Position numbers and translations under genes: made by a program. From Akkermansiaceae bacterium (GTDB taxonomy: Bacteria > Verrucomicrobiota > Verrucomicrobiia > Verrucomicrobiales > Akkermansiaceae): 5,840 bases of DNA. Each line of letters begins with the position of its first letter. Position 1 is the stretch's first letter. Below the pieces are notes generated by a model. It worked only from the letters and a program-made list of their open reading frames with translations, did not search any database and had not been told where the DNA came from. The stretch lies in the NCBI GenBank assembly GCA_903909905.1, contig CAIVXP010000365.1, forward strand, positions 1-5,840, given 5' to 3'. Positions 1 to 5,174 of the stretch are shown piece after piece.

Positions 1-360
1 CGCCGCCGCGTAGTCGCGGGCGTGGGTGAGGCTGATCTGGATTTCGGTGATGCCGTTTTGCTTGGCGAACTCGGCGGCGTTGCCTTGGAGCAGAAGTTTC
101 GGCGCGCCCGACGGATCGCGGGTGATTTCCAGCTCCAGCCACCCGGCCTGGCCGCCGATGCCGGTGCCGAGCGCCTTGGAAACCGCTTCTTTCGCGGCGA
201 AACGGGCGGCGTAGTTGAGCGCGGATTTCTTCTGCGCCTCGCAGTAAGCGCGCTCGTCCGCGGTGAACAATTTCGCGAGGAACGACTCGCCATGGCGCTC
301 GATGGCGGAAGCGATCCGCTCCACCTCCACCACGTCGATACCGATGCCGAAAATCCGCAT
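1..360 (-). CDS. acpS: Holo-[acyl-carrier-protein] synthase AcpS (3' end cut by window edge)
   Basis: AcpS transfers the 4'-phosphopantetheine arm of coenzyme A to a serine of apo-acyl carrier protein, activating it for fatty acid synthesis in the cytoplasm. The visible 120 residues open with MRIFGIGIDVVEVERI; Asp9 and, in the FAAKEA motif, Glu58 sit where the family binds magnesium. NYAARFAAKEAVSKALGTGI (residues 49-68) and SLTHARDYA near the end are family signatures. Members are usually about 120-135 residues, so only the last few are missing. The ATG lies 2 nt beyond the pdxJ stop, so the two are almost certainly translated from one message, as in the classic pdxJ-acpS arrangement. No Shine-Dalgarno is visible, which fits translational coupling. 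The Ala at the usual SLTHD position is a common variant. The family call is very secure. Confidence 0.96.
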   Translation of the reverse strand, partial: MRIFGIGIDVVEVERIASAIERHGESFLAKLFTADERAYCEAQKKSALNYAARFAAKEAVSKALGTGIGGQAGWLELEITRDPSGAPKLLLQGNAAEFAKQNGITEIQISLTHARDYAAA

Positions 361-362
361 GG

Positions 363-1106
363 TCAGGCGGAATAGGCGGCCATCAGCTCCTTCATCTCCC
401 GCACCGCGGCGGTCAGCCCGACGCGGGTAGAACGGGCGATGATGCTGTGGCCGATGTTGAGCTCGGCGAGGTGGGGAATCGTGAGGATCTGTTGGATATT
501 CGTGTAGTTGATGCCGTGGCCGGCGTTCACCTGGAGGCTCAAGTGGCCCTCCTGGGCGGCGGCGACGAGACGTCCTAACTCAATCAGCACGGCATCGCCG
601 GTGGCGTTGGCGAAGGCTCCGGTGTGCAGTTCGATCATGTCGGCACAAGCCTCGCCGGCGGCTTCGACTTGTTTCAGATCGGGATCGATGAAAACGCTCA
701 CGCGGATGCCGGCGTCCTGCAGGCGGGCGATGACCGTGCGGGTCTTGTCGAAACTGGCGAGCACGTTCAGCCCGCCCTCGGTGGTGATTTCCATGCGGTT
801 TTCCGGCACGAGGCAAACGAACTCCGGCTTCAGTTTGAGCGCGAGCCCGACCATTTCCTCGGTCACTCCCATTTCGAGATTGAGCGTGACTTTGATTTCC
901 TCACGGATTCGATAGGCGTCGGCGTCCTGCATGTGGCGGCGGTCGCCGCGGACGTGGATGGTCAGCGAATCCGCGCCGCCGGCGAGGGCGTCGTGGCCGG
1001 CGACCACCGGGCAGGGCTCCGCGCACGGCGAGTCCGGTTCTTTCGCGTAGCGGGCCTGCCGCAGGGTGGCGATGTGGTCGATGTTGACTCCGAGAAGCAA
1101 TGGCAT
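363..1106 (-). CDS. pdxJ: Pyridoxine 5'-phosphate synthase PdxJ
   Basis: PdxJ condenses 1-deoxy-D-xylulose 5-phosphate with 3-amino-2-oxopropyl phosphate to form pyridoxine 5'-phosphate, the last ring-forming step of DXP-dependent vitamin B6 synthesis, in the cytoplasm. The 247-residue product is close to the E. coli length (243). Signatures, in order: GVNIDHIATLRQAR (6-19), the IHVRGDRRHM strand (50-59), NLEMGVTEEM (76-85), EITTEGGLNVLA (106-117), ELHTGAFANA (159-168), NAGHGINY (194-201) and AELNIGHSIIARS (214-226). His51, Glu78 and His197 align with the E. coli catalytic residues His45, Glu72 and His193. The segment at residues 22-45 is a few residues longer and cysteine-containing compared with E. 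coli. The start is set by the conserved N-terminal strand; no clear ribosome binding site precedes it. acpS follows after 2 nt, and the DUF2752 gene ends 54 nt upstream. Confidence 0.97.
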   Translation of the reverse strand: MPLLLGVNIDHIATLRQARYAKEPDSPCAEPCPVVAGHDALAGGADSLTIHVRGDRRHMQDADAYRIREEIKVTLNLEMGVTEEMVGLALKLKPEFVCLVPENRMEITTEGGLNVLASFDKTRTVIARLQDAGIRVSVFIDPDLKQVEAAGEACADMIELHTGAFANATGDAVLIELGRLVAAAQEGHLSLQVNAGHGINYTNIQQILTIPHLAELNIGHSIIARSTRVGLTAAVREMKELMAAYSA

Positions 1107-1160
1107 GAACAGAAATAGACGTTGGGCACGCCTTCGGCAAGACTCACTTGCGGCGCAAAA

Positions 1161-1571
1161 TTACGGCGGCGCGAGCAGCGTGAACGGCCAGCACGGGATA
1201 TTCCGCAAGATCCAGAACGCGACTACGATCCACACGATGACCCAAGCTCCGGTCGCGCCCACATTCAGGCGGAATGGCAGCGGCTTGCCCCGGACCCAGC
1301 CGAGGATTTCAATTCCGATGCCGACGCAAGCCAGCGGCAGCAGGACCATGCCGACCGGGTTGAAACGGAACGCCTCGCCGATCCGACCGTGCAGCGTGGC
1401 GTGGGCGGCGCGGGTCATGCCACAGCCCGCGCAATGCAAGTCGCTGAGCCGGTGGAAGGTGCAATCGGGCAGCCAAGGCAAGCCAGATGGCCCCCGCTCG
1501 CGGAGGAAAAACGCGCCGCAAGCCAGAACCAGAATTCCCAGCGCCACCCACCCTGCACGGTCGCCACGCAT
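1161..1571 (-). CDS. DUF2752 family membrane protein
   Basis: This is a 136-residue protein of unknown function in the DUF2752 family. The family signature is plain: HCAGCGMTRA (46-55), a run to HGRIGEAFRFNP (61-72), then hydrophobic helices. Three membrane segments are visible at about 8-23, 74-93 and 106-123. The end RNIPCWPFTLLAPP (123-136) resembles the C-terminus I recall for verrucomicrobial members. Cys47 and Cys50 form a CxxC motif that could bind a metal or form a disulfide; that is inference. It starts 6 nt after the stop of the GYF-like/CD225 gene, so the two are probably co-transcribed and may form a membrane complex; I recall such DUF2752/CD225 neighbours in other bacteria. pdxJ follows 54 nt downstream. 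The family assignment is good; function cannot be stated. Confidence 0.85.
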   Translation of the reverse strand: MRGDRAGWVALGILVLACGAFFLRERGPSGLPWLPDCTFHRLSDLHCAGCGMTRAAHATLHGRIGEAFRFNPVGMVLLPLACVGIGIEILGWVRGKPLPFRLNVGATGAWVIVWIVVAFWILRNIPCWPFTLLAPP

Positions 1572-1577
1572 CGGGAA

Positions 1578-2075
1578 TCATTGGGAAAACACCGCGGCGA
1601 CTCCCGCGAACAAGATCCACAGGACAACCAATCCGAGCCAAATCCCCGCCGCCACGATGCACCAGGTTTTCGCGCTCGAAGAGGCCGCCATCGCCCCCGC
1701 GATGTCACCGCGAGCCCTCAAGCCATCGACCTTCGCCGCGTAAACGATCGCCGGAATCCCGAGCGGCCAGCAGCAGAAAATCGTCACCACGATGGACTGC
1801 CACAAGTAGTTGGGAATATTCGCCCCGCCGGGCATCGGCGCGGACGGGAATGTTGGCGGCGCGTAAGGCGAATTCACCACCGGCGAATTCACCACCGGCG
1901 GAATCACCCGAAGAGAAGCGAGCTCCGCGACACTTGCCGCCGGCCGCCAGTCCGCCATGCCTTCCTTCCAAACCAGATCCGCGGCGGAAACCTCGCCGGA
2001 AGCCAATTTCGCGATAATCTCCCCTTCCGAGACCGGACCGAGCTGGGTGCCGTTTTTTGAGTAATACCACTGCAT
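1578..2075 (-). CDS. GYF-like (DUF4339) plus CD225/dispanin-type membrane protein
   Basis: This 165-residue protein has two recognisable parts. Residues 1-50 form a GYF-like domain (GYF_2/DUF4339): WYYSKNGTQLGPVSEGEI followed by LVWKEGMADWRPA. After a proline-rich linker (about 58-85, including a VVNSP duplication) comes a CD225/dispanin-like region: a first membrane helix near 91-112 with CCWPLGIPAIVYAAKVD, a basic-acidic loop (120-126) and a second helix at about 138-162. GYF-like domains bind proline-rich peptides in eukaryotes; what they bind in bacteria is not established. The ATG at 2075 was chosen because the domain begins there; the frame stays open far upstream, but that extension is antisense to fabV and low-complexity. 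The DUF2752 gene follows after 6 nt. Function is unknown; an envelope role is a guess. Confidence 0.85.
   Translation of the reverse strand: MQWYYSKNGTQLGPVSEGEIIAKLASGEVSAADLVWKEGMADWRPAASVAELASLRVIPPVVNSPVVNSPYAPPTFPSAPMPGGANIPNYLWQSIVVTIFCCWPLGIPAIVYAAKVDGLRARGDIAGAMAASSSAKTWCIVAAGIWLGLVVLWILFAGVAAVFSQ
1867..1911 (+). repeat. 15-bp tandem repeat in the linker of the GYF-like/CD225 gene
   Basis: The unit ggcgaattcaccacc occurs exactly twice, at 1867-1881 and 1882-1896, followed by a degraded third unit (ggcggaatcacccga, 1897-1911). On the coding strand it yields the VVNSPVVNSP duplication between the two domains. Being a multiple of three it keeps frame and only lengthens the linker; copy number could vary by slippage. 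Confidence 0.85.
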
Positions 2076-2162
2076 GCGGGGAAATTCGTAACAGCTTGTG
2101 GCGGGCTGACCATCGCAAAAACAGTTGCCACCCCGCCCCGCGCCGATACCCTCCGCCCCCGT
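2076..2162. promoter_or_regulatory. Divergent intergenic region between the leftward cluster and fabV
   Basis: These 87 nt separate the divergent starts of the GYF-like/CD225 gene and fabV, so promoters for both directions should lie here or just inside the genes. I see no convincing -35/-10 pair, no operator palindrome and no Shine-Dalgarno before fabV; the last 40 nt before its ATG are almost purely C-rich (ccgccccgcgccg, ccctccgccccc). The inference rests on gene layout alone. Confidence 0.45.
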
Positions 2163-3353
2163 ATGATCATTGCACCGAAGATCCGTGGATTCATTTGCAC
2201 CACCGCCCATCCGGAAGGCTGCGCCAAACACGTCGCCGAACAGATCGCCGTCGTCAAAAGCCGCGGACTCATCGAGAACGGCCCCAAGCGCGTGCTCGTG
2301 ATCGGCTCTTCCACCGGCTACGGCCTTTCCTCGCGGATCGCCGCCGCCTTCGGTGCCAACGCCGCCACCATCGGAGTTGCCTTCGAGCGCCCCGGCGAAG
2401 CCGACCGCCCCGCCACCGCCGGTTGGTATAACACCCGCGCCTTCGAGCAGGAAGCCGCCGCCGCCGGCCTCTACGCCCGCTCCTTCAATGGCGACGCCTT
2501 TTCCGACGCGGTGAAAAAAGAAGTCATCGACGCCGTCAAGGCGGACCTCGGCCAAGTCGACCTCGTCATCTACAGCCTCGCCTCCCCGCGCCGCACCGAC
2601 CCGAAAACCGGCGAGGTTTACAAATCGGTGCTCAAGCCCGTCGGCGAGAGCTACACTAACAAAAACCTCAATACCACCACCGGCGTCGTCAACGAGATCA
2701 CCATCGAGCCCGCCGAGGGCGACGACATCTGCCAGACCATCGCCGTGATGGGCGGCGAGGACTGGGAACTCTGGACCGACGCGCTACTCGAAGCCGGCGT
2801 GCTCGCAGAGGGCTGCCAGACCGTCGCCTACTCCTACATCGGGCCATCCATGACCTGGCCGATTTACAAAAACGGCACCATCGGCAAGGCCAAGGAAGAC
2901 CTCGAACGCGTCCAACGCCTGCTCGACGAAAAACTCGCCCCGCTCCACGGCAAAGCCTGGGTCTCCGTCAACAAGGCGCTCGTCACCCAGGCCAGCTCCG
3001 CCATCCCGGTCGTGCCACTTTACATTTCGCTGCTCTACAAGGTCATGAAGGCCGATGCCACCCACGAGGATTGCATCGAGCAAATGGACCGCCTCTTCCG
3101 CGACCGCCTCTACAACGGCAACCCCCAACCCGACGAAGCCGGCCGCATCCGCATCGATGATTGGGAAATGGCCCCCGCCGTGCAAAAACTCGTCGATCAG
3201 CGCTGGACCGAAGTCAACACCGACAACCTCCGCCAGATCGCCGACTTCGACGGCTACCAAGCCGGCTTCCTCAAACTCTTCGGCTTCGGCCTCAACGGCG
3301 TCGACTACGCCGCCGATGTCGACACCGCCGTCAAAGTGCCGTCACTCGGGTGA
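2163..3353 (+). CDS. fabV: Enoyl-[acyl-carrier-protein] reductase FabV (NADH-dependent)
   Basis: FabV reduces trans-2-enoyl-ACP to acyl-ACP with NADH, the last step of each elongation cycle of type II fatty acid synthesis. The 396-residue product matches the usual length of about 400. The N-terminus MIIAPKIRGFICTTAHPEGC is typical of the family. The nucleotide-binding loop is GSSTGYGLSSRIAAAFG (48-64), followed by IGVAFERPG (70-78) and YSLASPRRTDP (137-147). The catalytic Tyr-x8-Lys pair is Tyr235 and Lys244 in WPIYKNGTIGKAK, the same numbering as I recall for the Burkholderia enzyme; FabI has a shorter Tyr-x6-Lys spacing. The C-terminus includes DFDGYQAGFLKLFGFG. The start is fixed by the conserved N-terminus although no ribosome binding site is visible. 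Several characterised FabV enzymes tolerate triclosan; whether this one does is not visible here. A GC-rich hairpin follows the stop. Confidence 0.97.
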   Translation: MIIAPKIRGFICTTAHPEGCAKHVAEQIAVVKSRGLIENGPKRVLVIGSSTGYGLSSRIAAAFGANAATIGVAFERPGEADRPATAGWYNTRAFEQEAAAAGLYARSFNGDAFSDAVKKEVIDAVKADLGQVDLVIYSLASPRRTDPKTGEVYKSVLKPVGESYTNKNLNTTTGVVNEITIEPAEGDDICQTIAVMGGEDWELWTDALLEAGVLAEGCQTVAYSYIGPSMTWPIYKNGTIGKAKEDLERVQRLLDEKLAPLHGKAWVSVNKALVTQASSAIPVVPLYISLLYKVMKADATHEDCIEQMDRLFRDRLYNGNPQPDEAGRIRIDDWEMAPAVQKLVDQRWTEVNTDNLRQIADFDGYQAGFLKLFGFGLNGVDYAADVDTAVKVPSLG

Positions 3354-3365
3354 CTTGACCGTGGC

Positions 3366-3382
3366 GGCGGTTTTTAACCGCC
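3366..3382 (+). terminator. Hairpin just after fabV, possible terminator or repeat element
   Basis: ggcggtt (3366-3372) pairs perfectly with aaccgcc (3376-3382) around a ttt loop, starting 12 nt after the fabV stop. Its position suits a transcription terminator, but no T-run follows on the + strand, so it is not a canonical intrinsic terminator. I recall ggcggttttnaaccgcc-like hairpins as dispersed elements in verrucomicrobial and planctomycete genomes, so it may instead be one of those. Confidence 0.5.
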
Positions 3383-3402
3383 AGCCCATCTTCATTACAA
3401 AC

Positions 3403-3429
3403 CACGAAACTCACGAAGAACACGAAGGT
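3403..3429 (+). repeat. CACGAA 9-nt tandem repeat (intergenic)
   Basis: Three consecutive 9-nt units begin with CACGAA: cacgaaact (3403-3411), cacgaagaa (3412-3420) and cacgaaggt (3421-3429). In frame they would read like NHETHEEHEG, a low-complexity product often mis-annotated as a small protein. I recall this element as widespread between genes in Verrucomicrobiota and Planctomycetota. It has no start codon context and I do not call a gene. Confidence 0.7.
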
Positions 3430-3471
3430 TTAGTTTAGGACTCCGTCGCAAGCCGGCAATGCTCAGAAATG
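3430..3471. other. Unassigned spacer between the CACGAA repeat and hairpin element A
   Basis: This is the only part of the 274-nt fabV/cation-transporter spacer not covered by recognisable repeats or hairpins, apart from short joins. It contains no ORF, palindrome or promoter that I can support. The spacer as a whole lies between convergent genes, so terminators rather than promoters are expected in it. Confidence 0.4.
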
Positions 3472-3568
3472 ACCACTGATATAACTGATTTACTGATTTG
3501 ATAGATGAGGATCAGCGCCGAAGGCACCACCCCTCTACCATCAGTAAATCAGCGAAATCAGTGGTAAA
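3472..3568 (+). repeat. Hairpin repeat element, copy A (ACCACTGAT...ATCAGTGGT)
   Basis: The left arm at 3472-3497 pairs with the right arm at 3540-3565 over 26 positions with 3 mismatches, around a loop of about 42 nt. The right arm plus three further bases (3540-3568) is identical over 29 nt to 4597-4625. The arm carries an internal ctgatttactgat theme. A run of A follows the right arm, giving a T-run on the minus strand before the left arm only in a loose sense. It lies between the convergent fabV and cation-transporter genes. Confidence 0.8.
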
Positions 3569-3585
3569 AAAATCTCTTCACCCAC

Positions 3586-3613
3586 CCTCCGCGTCTCTGC
3601 GCCTCCGCGCGAG
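3586..3613 (-). repeat. GGAGGCGCAGAG repeat element, left inverted copy
   Basis: On the minus strand this reads ctcgcgcggaggcgcagaga followed by cgcggagg. It resembles 4469-4493 on the plus strand (ctcggaggcgcagagtacgc, then cgagg), so the two copies face each other across the cation-transporter gene. I recall the GGAGGCGCAGAGACGCGGAGG theme as a dispersed intergenic element in Verrucomicrobiota. It ends about 15 nt beyond the stop codon of that gene. Confidence 0.65.
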
Positions 3614-3627
3614 CCCCTCTTCTTCAT

Positions 3628-4386
3628 TCACTTGCGGTCCTCATCCTCCCAGGACTTGCCGGTCTGCCAGCCGACGATCCACCGCAGGAAGCCGCCGATG
3701 AAGAGGCCCAATACAAAAATCCCCCAGAACATCGGCTGAACAAAATCGGGCAGGTCGACATTCATCCCGAACAAACCACCAAGCGCGACCAAGGGCAGGA
3801 AAAATCCGGCAAGCAGGTTGAGCCGAAACGCGATGCTGTTTAAGCGATGAGACGACTTCGCCTGTTCTTCATATCGCTGCGCGCGCCAGAACTCGAGGGT
3901 CATCAAGCCGTCAGAGTTGAGCAAATCCGCTGCTCGTTCGATTTCTTTCGCCCGATCACGATAAGCGATGATCCCACGATCATCGGCATCGATCGCCAGC
4001 ACCTGTTCAAGTGCGGCGACAAGGTTGCGGCTCGAGCGAGCGAGCGGACCCGAATGCCTCAGGATCCCAAAAATTTCCGCTGCCGTGTCCGCCTCCTCGA
4101 CGATCTCCTCATGCCCATCGATGGTCCTCGCATAACGCTCAATCAAATCACCCAGACCACTCAAGCCCTCGCCCGATGCCTGCATCCAGGTCCCATCAAT
4201 CCGCTTCCAAAAATAAAACGGATCCCGCTCAGGTACCCCCGCCTGCGGCACCTCGTGCACGACCAACAACAACTCACCATTGCCCTCAACACATCGCTGA
4301 TGCCCGGGCCTGCCGCTCAACTGCTCACGCAGCTCGGGCTCGATCTGAAAATGATCCGGAAGAATAAGCCTCTCGTTCACCGCCAT
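3628..4386 (-). CDS. CorA-like divalent cation (Mg2+-type) transporter
   Basis: This 252-residue protein matches the C-terminal half of the CorA family, homopentameric channels that move Mg2+ (or Co2+, Ni2+, Zn2+) across the inner membrane. A soluble N-terminal domain (1-120) is followed by long charged helices (120-185), then membrane helix 1 (about 188-206), the GMN signature at 207-209 that forms the selectivity filter, a short external loop DLPDFVQP and helix 2 (about 219-237), ending in a charged cytoplasmic tail. CorA is usually about 310-370 residues, so the N-terminal domain is shortened. The usual MPEL loop after GMN is replaced by VDLPDF; the ion carried cannot be deduced. The start is the first ATG of the open frame; upstream is repeat-rich spacer and no ribosome binding site is visible. 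It converges on fabV and stands alone as a transcription unit. Confidence 0.88.
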   Translation of the reverse strand: MAVNERLILPDHFQIEPELREQLSGRPGHQRCVEGNGELLLVVHEVPQAGVPERDPFYFWKRIDGTWMQASGEGLSGLGDLIERYARTIDGHEEIVEEADTAAEIFGILRHSGPLARSSRNLVAALEQVLAIDADDRGIIAYRDRAKEIERAADLLNSDGLMTLEFWRAQRYEEQAKSSHRLNSIAFRLNLLAGFFLPLVALGGLFGMNVDLPDFVQPMFWGIFVLGLFIGGFLRWIVGWQTGKSWEDEDRK

Positions 4387-4427
4387 GAGGGGACTGGTAG
4401 CAGGTTATCGCTTTGCGGGAAAGGAAG

Positions 4428-4456
4428 AATGAAATCCCCCGCGAATAGATTTCATG
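4428..4456. repeat. Small inverted repeat upstream of the cation-transporter gene
   Basis: atgaaatc (4429-4436) pairs with gatttcat (4448-4455), an 8-bp stem with an 11-nt loop, about 45 nt upstream of the CorA-like start. The position would suit an operator or a leader hairpin for that leftward gene, for instance metal-responsive control, but nothing else supports a regulatory role. Confidence 0.35.
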
Positions 4457-4468
4457 ATTTCATCGAAA

Positions 4469-4506
4469 CTCGGAGGCGCAGAGTACGCCGAGGAAAGCGC
4501 GGAGAT
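4469..4506 (+). repeat. GGAGGCGCAGAG repeat element, right copy
   Basis: ctcggaggcgcagagtacgc at 4469-4488, followed by cgagg and then aaagcgcggagatg, is the opposite-strand counterpart of the element at 3586-3613. The shared core is ggaggcgcagag. It sits upstream of the CorA-like start and next to the second hairpin element. Confidence 0.65.
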
Positions 4507-4536
4507 GAAAACTGAAATGCCGACAGAGCGAATTTG

Positions 4537-4625
4537 ACCACAGATTATACTGATGACACAGATGAAGAGAGAGAAAATGCAAATACACCCCTCTTAATCA
4601 GTAAATCAGCGAAATCAGTGGTAAA
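4537..4625 (+). repeat. Hairpin repeat element, copy B
   Basis: The right arm at 4597-4625 is identical over 29 nt to 3540-3568 of copy A, preceded in both copies by cacccctct. The left arm at 4537-4563 begins accacagat, contains ctgat and ends acagat, pairing less perfectly than in copy A. Both copies have the same orientation and lie on either side of the CorA-like gene. Just beyond the right arm, agatcaatgccgagga (4633-4648) resembles ggatcagcgccgaagg (3509-3524) in the loop of copy A. Confidence 0.75.
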
Positions 4626-4699
4626 TTATCCAGATCAATGCCGAGGAACGCGCGTAGTGTGCCACAGCTAGCCACTCTGAGAATCGCAATTTTCGCGTT
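4626..4699. other. Spacer downstream of the DUF2442 gene, no gene seen
   Basis: Together with 4387-4625 this makes a spacer of about 310 nt without a supported gene. The part before 4626 is mostly repeat elements. The part after it holds no clear ORF; the frame open through here on the minus strand is a shadow of the DUF2442 gene. cgcaattttcgcg (4685-4697) is a short imperfect palindrome just after the DUF2442 stop and could help end transcription, but it lacks a strong stem. Confidence 0.35.
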
Positions 4700-4957
4700 T
4701 TACATTTCCGCCACAAGCAGGCTCCTAACCGAGATATCTTCATCGATCTCTTCCCAGTGAATGCCAATCCCAGGTCCGATGAATCTCCACTTGGCTTGCT
4801 GTGCAGGAGAGGCATCCCGTAGGCGTGGAAACCATTCGAGCGGCGCAGACACCATCCGACCGTCCGCGAGAGTGACATGGAGTGAATCCATATCAACCTC
4901 AACGGCTATCGCCCTCGAATCAGTTTTGACTTTGGCGGTGGGTAGTAACGTGCTCAT
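4700..4957 (-). CDS. DUF2442 domain-containing protein
   Basis: This 85-residue protein matches the DUF2442 family, for which I know no firmly established function. The pattern is visible: AIAVEVDMDSLHVTLADGRM (16-35), a short PLEWFPRLRDASPAQ segment (39-53), WRFIGPGIGIHWEEIDEDIS (57-76) and the closing VRSLLVAEM. IHW-x-x-IDEDI followed by SxxxLL is the strongest signature. It overlaps the end of the upstream DUF4160 gene by 38 nt in another frame, so the two are probably translated together. DUF4160/DUF2442 pairs are common and have been suspected of being toxin-antitoxin-like; nothing here proves that. Its surroundings are more AT-rich than fabV and it lies near an insertion sequence, which suggests accessory status. 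The ATG at 4957 is the first in frame and suits the family length. Confidence 0.8.
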   Translation of the reverse strand: MSTLLPTAKVKTDSRAIAVEVDMDSLHVTLADGRMVSAPLEWFPRLRDASPAQQAKWRFIGPGIGIHWEEIDEDISVRSLLVAEM

Positions 4958-5174
4958 TCCATTTGTTCCTTATTTCTTGTTCGTGCTTCTCGATCAGTTC
5001 TCGAATCTCTTTGAGCTGTTTGCTGAGAAATCCGTGTGATTCCGTCAGCAAGATTGGATCCAACCAGAATTTGGCATACTTCTCGGCAGATTCAACATGA
5101 ACATGGATCGGCTCCTCGGCCTCTCGGCTAAAAAAGAAGAATCGGTAGCCATGATATCGGAAAATCTCAGGCAT
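4920..5174 (-). CDS. DUF4160 domain-containing protein
   Basis: This 84-residue protein matches DUF4160: MPEIFRYHGYRFFFFSREAE at the start, EEPIHVHVESAEKYAKFWLD with the family's PxHVHV motif, then SHGFLSKQLKEIRELIEKHE and QEIRNKWNEHV. The HVHV histidines are the most conserved visible feature; whether they bind metal or catalyse anything is not established. I chose the ATG at 5174 because the family starts MPxI; a GTG two codons upstream (5180) is the alternative. The last eight residues (TTHRQSQN) extend past the usual end and lie in the 38-nt overlap with the DUF2442 gene. The two form a probable bicistronic unit, first gene DUF4160. Codon choice is more AT-tolerant than in fabV, which hints at transfer. 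No ribosome binding site or clear promoter is seen upstream. Confidence 0.8.
   Translation of the reverse strand: MPEIFRYHGYRFFFFSREAEEPIHVHVESAEKYAKFWLDPILLTESHGFLSKQLKEIRELIEKHEQEIRNKWNEHVTTHRQSQN

Noticed and set aside
624..1118. A 164-codon plus-strand frame opposite pdxJ
   Set aside because: pdxJ is unmistakable on the other strand; the product resembles mirrored codon bias, not a protein family.
1122..2060. A 312-codon open frame on the plus strand, antisense to the DUF2752 and GYF-like/CD225 genes
   Set aside because: Its product is low-complexity and rich in Arg, Pro, His and Asn with no recognisable domain, whereas the opposite strand has two clear families. It is a GC-driven shadow frame.
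2076..2555. A 160-codon upstream extension of the GYF-like/CD225 frame (possible longer protein)
   Set aside because: It is antisense to fabV, glycine-rich and low-complexity, and the GYF-like domain begins exactly at the ATG at 2075.
2784..3260. A 158-codon minus-strand frame inside fabV
   Set aside because: It is the antisense of conserved fabV codons with no domain of its own.
3391..3438. Possible small protein reading NHETHEEHEG through the CACGAA repeat
   Set aside because: This is the translation of a tandem intergenic repeat in the tail of a frame that shadows fabV.
3472..3568. Repeated CTGAT and CACGAA units considered as a CRISPR-like array
   Set aside because: There are no regularly spaced identical repeats with unique spacers and no cas genes.
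3847..4515. A 222-codon plus-strand frame opposite the CorA-like gene
   Set aside because: The minus strand carries the GMN motif and two membrane helices; the plus-strand product has no recognisable features.
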